IMG/VR virus record: IMGVR_UViG_3300046007_006906
Coordinates: 1-24,789 of that record
Reading direction: 5' to 3' (one strand)
Length of the DNA: 24,789 nucleotides
Origin: a virus
Part shown: piece after piece, positions 15,030-20,862 of the stretch
How the letters are laid out: each line of letters starts with the position of its first letter
Position numbering within the stretch: position 1 is the stretch's first letter
The notes under the pieces: generated by a model
What the model was told of the DNA's origin: nothing
Database searches by the model: none
What the model saw: the letters and a program-made list of their open reading frames with translations, nothing else
Position numbers and translations under genes: made by a program

Positions 15030-16024
15030 TATGCAGTGACCTCTTGATAGTGCAGCCACCACTGAGCCAGGTCGTGTGGCCATTGCCGTTTCATGGTGGC
15101 CAGCAGTTGTTGATTGTGTTGGGCTGCTGCCTCCACACGTGATTTTTGTATCACACTTTGAGCTGTGCGTTGAGCGCATTGACCAAATTTGGCAATCTTG
15201 GCGTTCCAATCAGTTTCCTGATCATAGCTGTGATCCACTACATCGTCTAGAACATCAAATCCTAGATTACGAAGAAATTTCACTGATCCGCGTCCAGCAT
15301 ATATCATCCAGGGTGCGGGTGTTTGCACAGCACGCCAGGTTTTTTCACTTAAAGCCACGATGTCAGGTCCAGCATAGGTTTCAACAACAATGTTTACCTG
15401 CACTGATGCATGCACCTGTTCCAGAGTTAGATTATGATTGCGCACAGGCATGATATTGGCCCAGTAATCAAACCGGGCATGATCAACCTCCTCGCGGTAC
15501 TTGAGGAAATTTTCTCTCAGTTGGTCAGGGCCAACGTTGCGGTGATCGTGCAGCAGGCAATTGACATTTACCAAATCTCGTTCAATGTCCGCGATCTCAC
15601 ACAGCAACCGGATACGCAATGGATCAATGCGATTCACACAGAAACCAAATCTGTGGGTGGGCTGCCAGTCCCGGATACTGGGCTCATAGGCAAATGTACC
15701 AAAGAAACTGTCGGGCAGTCGCACTATCTCATAGGGAACCTCGGCCCAGCACCAGTTATCGGTGATCACTGTGGTGTCAGCAGCAAACAATGCAGCAGTG
15801 GATTGGCTAGTGTCACCGCAGGTGAAAAAATCGTCTACCAGGCACTGAATGATCTGGCGCGACCCGCGTGTCCAAATTTTGTGCAAAGGGTGATGTCCAG
15901 TGTAACCTTGCTGCTGCATGTACTGAGCCATGCGTTCCATGAGTGCATTTTCCTGATCAATACAGCAAGTTTTTTGGAAAATCTCTCCCTGATATACATC
16001 TTTGAAACTGATTGTCATTGCCAT
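15029..16024 (-). CDS. Glycosyltransferase-like protein, paralogue B
   Basis: 331 residues; M1 and M3 are both possible starts. The C-terminal region has VNIVVETYAGPDIVALSEKT, WMIYAGRG and LRNLGFDVLDDVVDHSYDQE, clearly related to the protein at 11192-12304 (EKT, LRDLGFDVFDDIIDHSYE). The order fits a GT-B-like donor domain, here inferred. The N-terminal part differs between the copies, suggesting different acceptors. A TATAAT-type -10 lies about 30 nt upstream on the minus strand. It is coupled to asnB by a TAATG overlap. Confidence 0.6.
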   Translation of the reverse strand: MAMTISFKDVYQGEIFQKTCCIDQENALMERMAQYMQQQGYTGHHPLHKIWTRGSRQIIQCLVDDFFTCGDTSQSTAALFAADTTVITDNWCWAEVPYEIVRLPDSFFGTFAYEPSIRDWQPTHRFGFCVNRIDPLRIRLLCEIADIERDLVNVNCLLHDHRNVGPDQLRENFLKYREEVDHARFDYWANIMPVRNHNLTLEQVHASVQVNIVVETYAGPDIVALSEKTWRAVQTPAPWMIYAGRGSVKFLRNLGFDVLDDVVDHSYDQETDWNAKIAKFGQCAQRTAQSVIQKSRVEAAAQHNQQLLATMKRQWPHDLAQWWLHYQEVTA

Positions 16025-16053
16025 ACTTATTGCTTGAAATTCACAACTGTGCT

Positions 16054-16080
16054 ATTATATTCAGAGTGCCAAATTGTTAC
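16054..16080 (-). promoter_or_regulatory. Candidate promoter for minus-strand asnB operon
   Basis: On the minus strand a perfect -10 TATAAT reads from 16059 to 16054, about 30 nt before the ATG at 16024. The best -35 is GTAACA 15 nt upstream (4 of 6 matches), so only the -10 is convincing. The region between 16024 and 16128 separates divergent transcription units. Confidence 0.4.
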
Positions 16081-16127
16081 CAGCTGTTTGATCTGGAGTA
16101 AATTATAGTACCAAACAGGGAGGACAT

Positions 16128-16277
16128 ATGGTAAAAAAAGCAACAACCAGCACATCAGGCAAGGCGCATGTCAGCACTCCAAAACGCACCTGCCAGGGCG
16201 GACGTAGACCCAAGACATCAAGCATGAACAAAGGTCTGCGTCGCAGTTACAAACGCAATCGAGGACAAGGAAGATGA
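16128..16277 (+). CDS. Very basic 49-residue protein
   Basis: The ATG at 16128 has AGGGAGGA just upstream, the strongest ribosome site in this part of the window. The product (MVKKATTSTSGKAHVSTPKR, then PKTSSMNKGLRRSYKRNRGQGR minus a few linking residues) is about one third Lys/Arg and ends RGQGR. Similar short K/R/S/T-rich proteins are familiar to me from marine T4-like phages, unnamed. It may bind nucleic acid, by composition only. The stop overlaps the phosphoribosyltransferase start (ATGA). Confidence 0.7.
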   Translation: MVKKATTSTSGKAHVSTPKRTCQGGRRPKTSSMNKGLRRSYKRNRGQGR

Positions 16278-16822
16278 AAAAACTCAAGCTGGATTACGAT
16301 CAGTATGTTGGTTTGGTCAACAACATCTGTCGTGAAATCGCCAACAGCACGTGGCGGCCCGATTACGTGGTGGGAATCACACGTGGTGGGCTGCTGCCTG
16401 CGGTGATGATCAGTCACTATTTGAATGTACCTTGCGAAACTCTCAAGGTCAGTCTGCGTGACGGTGGTGAGAGCGAAAGCAATCTCTGGATGGCAGAAGA
16501 TGCTTTTGGTTACGTGCCCAAAGATCAACGTGGCGAGTCAGTCACTGAAACTGATCCAGCCTTGAGAAAAAACATCCTGTTGGTGGACGACATCAACGAC
16601 AGTGGAGCCACACTGAATTGGATCATAAACGATTGGCCGCGAGGTTGTCTGCCCGAACATTCAGCCTGGCGTGCGATTTGGGGTCGCAACGTGAGGACCG
16701 CGGTTGTGATTGATAATCTCGCCAGTGAAACCAACATGCCAATTTCCTATTCAGGCCGCGCCATTGACAAAAGCAAAGACGATGTCTGGGTTGAGTTTCC
16801 CTACGAACAGTGGTGGCTATGA
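16274..16822 (+). CDS. Phosphoribosyltransferase
   Basis: A 182-residue PRTase. VVGITRGGLLPAVMIS near residue 33 is the N-terminal motif of HPRT/XPRT-type enzymes, and ILLVDDINDSGATL near residue 96 is the PRPP-binding loop. It would join a purine base to PRPP (salvage), or act as a nucleotide regulator; the hood region does not show the base. It is coupled to the genes on both sides by ATGA overlaps. Confidence 0.85.
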   Translation: MKKLKLDYDQYVGLVNNICREIANSTWRPDYVVGITRGGLLPAVMISHYLNVPCETLKVSLRDGGESESNLWMAEDAFGYVPKDQRGESVTETDPALRKNILLVDDINDSGATLNWIINDWPRGCLPEHSAWRAIWGRNVRTAVVIDNLASETNMPISYSGRAIDKSKDDVWVEFPYEQWWL

Positions 16823-17049
16823 TTGAACTGCGATGGATGCGACGCGGCACTGGCCGGCAAATCATTGACCGTTACGGACTGGACGCCAACGAAGTAGAAA
16901 CTGTGTTGCAATATCGTCAAAAAGTTGACACCACTGTGCGAGCTGGTATGTGGAGCGACCAGGACAAGTTGAAAACAGCACATTGGGAATGGTCCGACTG
17001 GCAGGATGTACCCACAGTGGATCAGGCCTCAGGCCGTGTCAGTAAATAA
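16819..17049 (+). CDS. Small phage hypothetical protein
   Basis: 76 residues from the ATG at 16819, which overlaps the preceding stop; GTG starts at 16810 and 16813 are less likely. It opens with IELRWMRRG, has a helical centre (ANEVETVLQYRQKVDTTVRA) and a Trp-rich segment (HWEWSDWQDVP). I recall this pattern, unnamed, in cyanophage genomes. No motif reveals a function. Confidence 0.65.
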   Translation: MIELRWMRRGTGRQIIDRYGLDANEVETVLQYRQKVDTTVRAGMWSDQDKLKTAHWEWSDWQDVPTVDQASGRVSK

Positions 17050-17071
17050 AGCACAAACAAAAAGGAACCGC

Positions 17072-17488
17072 ATGGAATTTTTACCAGTTTTAGAATTGAT
17101 TGATCGTCTGTGCATTGCACGAGTAAAATATGAACGTACCGCAGGATCTAACCAAGACGAGTTGGATTGGTACGAAGCTAGATACAAAGAACTTGTGAAA
17201 CAGTTGAACTCAGATCAAATCACGCAGTTGCACAGTGACATCGCAGAAATCACACGCATACACAATACCATTTGGGATCTAGAGTGGCAGCTGAAATCCG
17301 GCGTAGAGCAGCAGTTGAGTCTGGAAGAAATCGGTCGCAGAGCCATTGCCATTCGCGACAACAACAACCGTAGAATCCAATACAAAAACAGCATCGCTGC
17401 TTTGTTTGGTCTAAAGATGCGTGAAATCAAGACTGACCATCTCAGTGACCAAGAACGATTGTTTGACAAAAATACTGAATTGTCTTAA
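17072..17488 (+). CDS. Helical hypothetical protein
   Basis: 138 residues from the ATG at 17072, preferred to an upstream start at 17006 because AAGGA precedes it and the previous gene ends at 17049. The protein is all helical: LELIDRLCIARVKYERT, NQDELDWYEARYKELVKQL, IHNTIWDLEWQL and RRAIAIRDNNNRRIQYKNSI. The IW-LEW and N-NNRR elements loosely recall DUF4254-type proteins found near glycan genes, but that is a weak resemblance. The tRNA promoter -35 lies within its last codons. Confidence 0.65.
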   Translation: MEFLPVLELIDRLCIARVKYERTAGSNQDELDWYEARYKELVKQLNSDQITQLHSDIAEITRIHNTIWDLEWQLKSGVEQQLSLEEIGRRAIAIRDNNNRRIQYKNSIAALFGLKMREIKTDHLSDQERLFDKNTELS

Positions 17489-17491
17489 AAT
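17463..17491 (+). promoter_or_regulatory. Sigma70 promoter for tRNA(CAT)
   Basis: TTGACA at 17463-17468 and TAAAAT at 17486-17491 are separated by 17 nt. The predicted start is within a few bases of the mature tRNA 5' end at 17500. The -35 overlaps the end of the preceding coding region. Confidence 0.75.
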
Positions 17492-17499
17492 GCAGTTCT

Positions 17500-17576
17500 G
17501 GGCCGGAAGCATTTTAGGTATATGCGTCCGACTCATAATCGGGGGATAGAGAGTTCGAATCTCTCCCGGCCCACCA
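17500..17576 (+). tRNA. tRNA with CAT anticodon, probably tRNA-Ile2
   Basis: The cloverleaf was traced by hand: acceptor GGGCCGG (17500-17506) with CCGGCCC (17566-17572); D stem GCAT/ATGC; anticodon stem TCCGA/TCGGG with loop CTCATAA, so anticodon CAT at 17534-17536; a 5-nt variable loop; T stem GAGAG/CTCTC with loop TTCGAAT; discriminator A and an encoded CCA. CAT could be Met or lysidine-modified Ile2. Acceptor pairs C4-G69 and C5-G68 resemble E. coli tRNA-Ile2 rather than elongator Met, favouring Ile2 (AUA codons). Position 8 is A instead of the usual T. Confidence 0.9.
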
Positions 17577-17591
17577 TTAAAAAGCAATCTC

Positions 17592-18242
17592 ATGCAAGAC
17601 CACATTGACTTTGACAACTATCAAGTTTGGTGGCATTCTGGTATCACAATTGACCGCTTGATACCGGGTCAGACCTATCAGCAGGCCTGTGACAGGCTCA
17701 ACGACGTTCTTGAACAACAAGGCAATATAATATCACAGTGGCAAGACCGGGGCGATTGTAATACTGCGGCCCGACTGATCAGAGCCAACTGGATTTTTCA
17801 TTGTCTGGATCACCATCCCATACGCAAACCTTTGTTGGTTGAGCCCAGGCTTTCGCACTACTCAGTGTTGTGTGGAGACACACGCATGATGGCTGTTCAG
17901 CAACGAAAACATCACGGGCCAGTTTCTTGTGTGGCAATTCAACACCAAGATACGATAGACCGCGATTGGACTAACTGGGTCAAGATACACGATGATGACC
18001 ATTTGTTGTTAGTGTGTGGCATGAATGCTACCAGTGGCCGGGTGGTGTTTGGATTTAACCCCAATGGGCTGCCCTGGTTGGAAATTGGTGATCATACCAC
18101 ACACTGGCACCTGCATGATCAACAGGAACGCGAAGATATCATGCAGGATTTCTTAAATAGTCAAGGCAGTGATTTTAGATTTGACGCTACCTGGATCACC
18201 AAAAGGTTACCAGGTCTTGACAAATATTATGCACTGTGCTAA
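17592..18242 (+). CDS. ParB/sulfiredoxin-like domain protein B
   Basis: A 216-residue protein with a central segment reading IRKPLLVEPRLSHYSVLCGD, then TRMMAVQQRKHHGPVSCVAI. KP-hydrophobics, Y-hydrophobics, G-D-T-R-x-x-A and a following V-x-x-I strand are the order seen in ParB/Srx-type domains, and in the protein at 12330-13040. The N-terminal 60 residues are helical (QACDRLNDVLEQQGN). The C-terminal part has GRVVFGFNPNGLPW and FDATWITKRL. The domain call is inference. It lies between the two tRNA genes, and the tRNA-Arg promoter starts inside it. Confidence 0.55.
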   Translation: MQDHIDFDNYQVWWHSGITIDRLIPGQTYQQACDRLNDVLEQQGNIISQWQDRGDCNTAARLIRANWIFHCLDHHPIRKPLLVEPRLSHYSVLCGDTRMMAVQQRKHHGPVSCVAIQHQDTIDRDWTNWVKIHDDDHLLLVCGMNATSGRVVFGFNPNGLPWLEIGDHTTHWHLHDQQEREDIMQDFLNSQGSDFRFDATWITKRLPGLDKYYALC

Positions 18243-18245
18243 CAT
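18217..18245 (+). promoter_or_regulatory. Sigma70-like promoter for tRNA-Arg
   Basis: TTGACA at 18217-18222, a 17-nt spacer, then TAACAT at 18240-18245 with TG at 18237-18238 (extended -10). The -10 itself matches only 4 of 6 bases. The predicted start lies about 10 nt before the tRNA. Confidence 0.55.
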
Positions 18246-18262
18246 ACTGAAATGATTAATTG

Positions 18263-18337
18263 CTGGCGTTCGTTCAACGGATAGGACATGGGTCTTCTAA
18301 ACCCAGAATGGGGGTTCGATTCCCTCACGCCGGACCA
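18263..18337 (+). tRNA. tRNA-Arg (TCT)
   Basis: Acceptor CTGGCGT (18263-18269) pairs with ACGCCGG (18327-18333) with one G-T pair; D stem GTTC/GGAC; anticodon stem TGGGT/ACCCA around CTTCTAA, so anticodon TCT at 18296-18298; T stem GGGGG/CCCTC with loop TTCGATT; discriminator A and encoded CCA to 18337. It reads AGA arginine codons, which T4-like phages often supply for themselves. A C at position 1 is slightly unusual. Confidence 0.9.
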
Positions 18338-18354
18338 ACTTTTCAAGGACTGTC

Positions 18355-18693
18355 ATGGAACCTGTGATCAAAGACATAGTAGGCAACCATATCAATCTAG
18401 GCAGCACTGTGATAGTTGCGCACAATGGTCGAATCATTTTGGGCCGAGTGATCAAATTACACACGGACACAGAGCAGGTCACTATTGAGCCTGTGCATTC
18501 TGACACCGGTGGCCGAAGAGAGGCTCCCAGCATGAAACCGTTTCGTAGATACGATTACAATGTGTTTGTGGTCAACGAAGACGAACATTTCATGGCAGCA
18601 CTAAAAGGCTATACTACGATTCAAGATCAAGACATGGAGCAGAATCGCAAATTATGGCATGGTGAGGTTGAACTTGAAGACATCGTGCTCTAA
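18355..18693 (+). CDS. Hypothetical protein with SH3-like N-terminus
   Basis: 112 residues beginning 17 nt after the tRNA-Arg gene; AAGGA lies upstream of the ATG. LGSTVIVAHNGRIILGRVI, at residues 15-33, has the Gly-rich strand pattern of small SH3/KOW-like barrels, a common nucleic-acid or protein binding fold, and the rest is charged. No stronger assignment can be made. It overlaps the next gene by about 20-35 nt. Confidence 0.65.
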   Translation: MEPVIKDIVGNHINLGSTVIVAHNGRIILGRVIKLHTDTEQVTIEPVHSDTGGRREAPSMKPFRRYDYNVFVVNEDEHFMAALKGYTTIQDQDMEQNRKLWHGEVELEDIVL

Positions 18694-19210
18694 CACACTC
18701 AGTAGCAGCCCTGACCGTGGCACCTTTCAATTGAAAAAACTGGAAGAACGTGCGGAACAGGGCAACACAACGCAGCAGCATGTGGAAGAGATGACCAATC
18801 TGTTCAGCACCTGGGCCGAGCAGCGGCGTGAGCAGGAAGCCAAACCGGAGTGGCGCGAAAACAATCTAGAGTGGGATCTTCGCAGCACAGACTGGATCTT
18901 GGTCAAGGCTCGCAGCAGTGATGTGTACGCCCAAAATCTTTATGCAGCTCTGTGCAACAACAGTTTTCAACGCAACGAAGTTTGGCCACTGTTGAAAGAT
19001 CAAACCTGGGGTTGCAGTTGGCGACATGCTGGCGGCATCATAGCCGACATGCTGGGTGCCGGAGACTACATTGACTGGTACTGTTCAGGCATCATGGATC
19101 TAGGTGCGCCTGACAATGGTTTTGTACCAGAAATGGTTGTGACTGATGAAATTCGAGAAGATCTGTTTCGCCTTGGTTGGATCGTGGTTGAACCGTCAGA
19201 TGACAGCTAA
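18659..19210 (+). CDS. Conserved phage hypothetical protein
   Basis: Up to 183 residues. The ATG at 18659 is used; a TTG at 18674 with GTGAGG 6 nt ahead is a possible true start. The N-terminal third is a charged helix (FQLKKLEERAEQGN, FSTWAEQRREQEAKPEW). The rest is a globular domain with DWILVKARSSDVYAQNLYAA, CSWRHAGGIIADML and DYIDWYCSGI. I recall this domain, unnamed, in T4-like cyanophage genomes. The conserved His/Cys/Asp residues are suggestive of an enzyme but fit no family I know. Confidence 0.7.
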   Translation: MVRLNLKTSCSNTLSSSPDRGTFQLKKLEERAEQGNTTQQHVEEMTNLFSTWAEQRREQEAKPEWRENNLEWDLRSTDWILVKARSSDVYAQNLYAALCNNSFQRNEVWPLLKDQTWGCSWRHAGGIIADMLGAGDYIDWYCSGIMDLGAPDNGFVPEMVVTDEIREDLFRLGWIVVEPSDDS

Positions 19211-19228
19211 ATATGTCACCACGTGAGG
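19206..19228 (+). promoter_or_regulatory. Late-like motif and ribosome site before thioredoxin
   Basis: GCTAAATA at 19206-19213 is a weak match to the T4 late consensus and overlaps the preceding stop. GAGG lies near 19225-19228, 7 nt before the ATG at 19236. Confidence 0.35.
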
Positions 19229-19235
19229 TAATGAT

Positions 19236-19487
19236 ATGAAAATTTTGAAATTCTATGCAGATTGGTGTGCGCCCTGTCGATCACTCAGTGACACAGTTGA
19301 ATCAGTGCGTGATCAAATTGCTCTAGCAGTGGACGAGATCAACATTGACACTGACAGTGCTCGTGCTGTGCAATACAATGTGAGAGCAGTGCCCACAATG
19401 ATCATTGTGGACGACAGCGACACAGAAATTAGACGCCACAGCGGGCACATGACCGCTGATGAATTGTTGCGTTTTGTACGAGTATGA
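19236..19487 (+). CDS. Thioredoxin-like protein
   Basis: 83 residues with the thioredoxin active site in FYADWCAPCRSL (CAPC in place of the usual CGPC) and the cis-proline in YNVRAVPTMIIV. It is shorter than E. coli thioredoxin (about 108), as phage forms often are. It would reduce disulfides in the cytoplasm, for example of a ribonucleotide reductase, though none is in the window. A short membrane ORF begins at its stop. Confidence 0.85.
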   Translation: MKILKFYADWCAPCRSLSDTVESVRDQIALAVDEINIDTDSARAVQYNVRAVPTMIIVDDSDTEIRRHSGHMTADELLRFVRV

Positions 19488-19579
19488 TCGAGGGCATGAT
19501 GAGTTATAAAATTGGCGAAGCAATATATTGGGGTCTGGTAGCAGTGTTTATTGCTACTGTAGTGATACTGACTCTGTAA
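19484..19579 (+). CDS. 31-residue single-pass membrane protein
   Basis: The ATG at 19484 overlaps the thioredoxin stop (ATGA). The product is MIEGMMSYKIGEAIYW followed by a hydrophobic run (GLVAVFIATVVILTL) to the stop, so one membrane helix is expected. Alternative ATGs at 19496 and 19499 would shorten it to 27 or 26 residues. It is too short for homology-based naming; coupling and composition support it, but it may not be expressed. Confidence 0.45.
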   Translation: MIEGMMSYKIGEAIYWGLVAVFIATVVILTL

Positions 19580-19878
19580 GTTATTGTTGTATGAAGTAGA
19601 ATGAAAGGTGTTCTGGACGCGGGTTCGACTCCCGCCTGGTCCACCAAAAGCATATTCTTTGAGGTCTTGGTCGTTACCTGCGTAGCAAAAACGACGACAG
19701 AATGTGCTTTTGATGGGCCAGACATGGTTTCGACAGGGTGACGAGTAAGGATATGGACAACACGGTAGGCGATGACCGTAAATCAAGCAAAACCAATAAC
19801 TGCAAACGCAGCTAACGACGAGGTTTTCGCTCTTGCAGCGTGATCTCCGGGGTTGACTACCTTGTAACCCAACAGTCT
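19580..19878 (+). ncRNA. ssrA: Circularly permuted (two-piece) tmRNA
   Basis: The gene order is reversed relative to a normal tmRNA. First comes the acceptor piece: T arm GCGGG/CCCGC with loop TTCGACT (19619-19635), then CTGGTCC, A and CCA (ending 19646). After 68 nt comes the coding piece: GGGCCAG (19715-19721) pairs with CTGGTCC as a 7-bp acceptor stem, then the GGTTTCGACAGGG region. The tag frame at 19802-19843 encodes ANAANDEVFALAA then TGA, an ALAA-type degradation tag recognised by ClpXP. The intervening segment can fold (AAAGCATATTCT with AGAATGTGCTTT; GTCGTT with AACGAC), bringing both processing sites together. The outer ends are approximate and helix 2 could not be traced with confidence. 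Permuted genes are known in alphaproteobacteria, some cyanobacteria and some betaproteobacteria. Confidence 0.9.
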
Positions 19879-19904
19879 AAATGGCACCTTCGGGTGCCAT
19901 TTTC
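19879..19904 (+). terminator. Rho-independent terminator after tmRNA
   Basis: A 10-bp perfect stem, AAATGGCACC with GGTGCCATTT, around the stable tetraloop TTCG, followed by a short T run and C. It closes the tmRNA transcript. Confidence 0.85.
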
Positions 19905-19905
19905 G

Positions 19906-19913
19906 CTTAAATA
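19906..19913 (+). promoter_or_regulatory. Late-like promoter motif
   Basis: CTTAAATA lies directly after the tmRNA terminator and 20 nt before the ATG at 19934. It matches the T4 late consensus at 6 of 8 bases. Confidence 0.35.
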
Positions 19914-19933
19914 CTGGGTATATCAAAGTCACA

Positions 19934-20566
19934 ATGCCCACCATAGCTCTATTCATGCACCAACCGTACTGTAACGTACAGAGCGGCAACGGTATCATGC
20001 AGGCTCTTTATCCCCAGTACAGATTCAAAATTTTTCCCCGTCAAGAAATTGAAGCTGATTTTTTTGACGATGTGGACATTGTGTGCTTTCCGGGCGGCAC
20101 TGGCGACAGTGACAGCTTTGACAGTGTGATGCGACATAACCGCAGACTGGTCATGCGTTACCTGCGCCAGGGCGGCAGATATCTTGGCATCTGCATGGGT
20201 GCATACTGGGCAGATCAAGACTACTTCAACATCATGAACGGTGTTCGTGTGGTGCAGTACATCAAGCAGCCGGGCACAGACACTCGTAGACCACATGCCA
20301 AGCACATGCCCATATGGTGGGACAACACTGCCACTGGTATGTATTTTTACGACGGATGTACTTTCAGTGCCGGCAACTACACCACAGTGGCAAGATATGC
20401 CACAGGCTGGCCCATGGCCATTATTCAAGGTCGCGTGGGACTGATAGGATGTCATCCCGAAGCGCAACGATTTTGGTATGATGAATACTCTTGGCTGCAG
20501 CGACATTGGTCGGGCGGTCAGCAACATCTGTTGCAGCAATTTGTACAAACGCTCATGGAGGCATAG
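19934..20566 (+). CDS. Class I amidotransferase-like (BPL_N-type) protein
   Basis: 210 residues with a DJ-1/GATase1 fold. CFPGGTGDSDSF near residue 52 is followed by the nucleophile elbow LGICMGAYWA (Cys near residue 86) and a late GCHPEAQRFWY supplying His and Glu. The order and the YWADQDYF tail of the elbow resemble the biotin-protein-ligase N-terminal (BPL_N) group, whose function is unknown. It lacks an acceptor domain, so it may hydrolyse a small amide or act as a subunit. It is the first gene after the tmRNA terminator and is followed immediately by a small exported protein. Confidence 0.7.
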   Translation: MPTIALFMHQPYCNVQSGNGIMQALYPQYRFKIFPRQEIEADFFDDVDIVCFPGGTGDSDSFDSVMRHNRRLVMRYLRQGGRYLGICMGAYWADQDYFNIMNGVRVVQYIKQPGTDTRRPHAKHMPIWWDNTATGMYFYDGCTFSAGNYTTVARYATGWPMAIIQGRVGLIGCHPEAQRFWYDEYSWLQRHWSGGQQHLLQQFVQTLMEA

Positions 20567-20749
20567 ATGTATTCATTGATAGTGGTTTTTATACTGGGAC
20601 TCAATCCCGCTTACAGCCGAGTGATTGGTTCTGCTGAGTTTCGTTATGCCACAATTGAACAATGTCGCGAAGCTGAACATCATGTAGAGCACAACTGGCG
20701 CATGGAAGGCCACAGAGTGGTGGCCAGTTGTGTGTTCAAACCTCGTTGA
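20567..20749 (+). CDS. Small exported protein with two cysteines (A)
   Basis: 60 residues directly after the previous stop. MYSLIVVFILGLNPAYS looks like a signal or anchor segment, and the remainder (ATIEQCREAEHHVEHNWRME, then VVASCVFKPR) has two Cys about 20 residues apart that could form a disulfide in the periplasm. A protein of the same build lies at 24192-24362 in the same phosphate region. Function unknown. Confidence 0.6.
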   Translation: MYSLIVVFILGLNPAYSRVIGSAEFRYATIEQCREAEHHVEHNWRMEGHRVVASCVFKPR

Positions 20750-20792
20750 TTTGGCAAAATATATTACAAAAAATTGGCATTTTTAATGACTT

Positions 20793-20828
20793 TGTAACAC
20801 GCATGTAACATACCTGTGTTTAAATAAT
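20793..20828 (+). promoter_or_regulatory. PhoB-like box and promoter for pstS
   Basis: TGTAACA occurs twice, at 20793-20799 and 20804-20810, with an 11-nt period (7-mer plus 4 nt), the layout of a PhoB half-site pair. Ten bases later TAAATAAT (20821-20828) offers a -10. TTTAAATA at 20819-20826 also resembles a T4 late motif. The same arrangement occurs at 23402-23437. Confidence 0.7.
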
Positions 20829-20862
20829 TGTGCAGGACACAATTATTTTCTAGGAGGAATAC

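Noticed and set aside
15030-15209. N-terminal extension of the asparagine synthetase to 15209
   Set aside because: The amidotransferase needs Cys as residue 2, which the ATG at 15029 provides, and the extension overlaps the upstream gene by 180 nt.
18153-18159. TTAAATA as a late promoter
   Set aside because: It lies inside the ParB-like gene with no gene start close downstream.
19615-19646. A separate tRNA 3' half or degenerate tRNA gene
   Set aside because: There is no matching 5' half upstream, while CTGGTCC pairs with GGGCCAG at 19715-19721, so it is the tmRNA acceptor piece.
19949-20548. Long minus-strand ORF (199 residues)
   Set aside because: It lies wholly antisense to the amidotransferase-like gene, has no recognisable motif and looks like a shadow of that gene's codon pattern.
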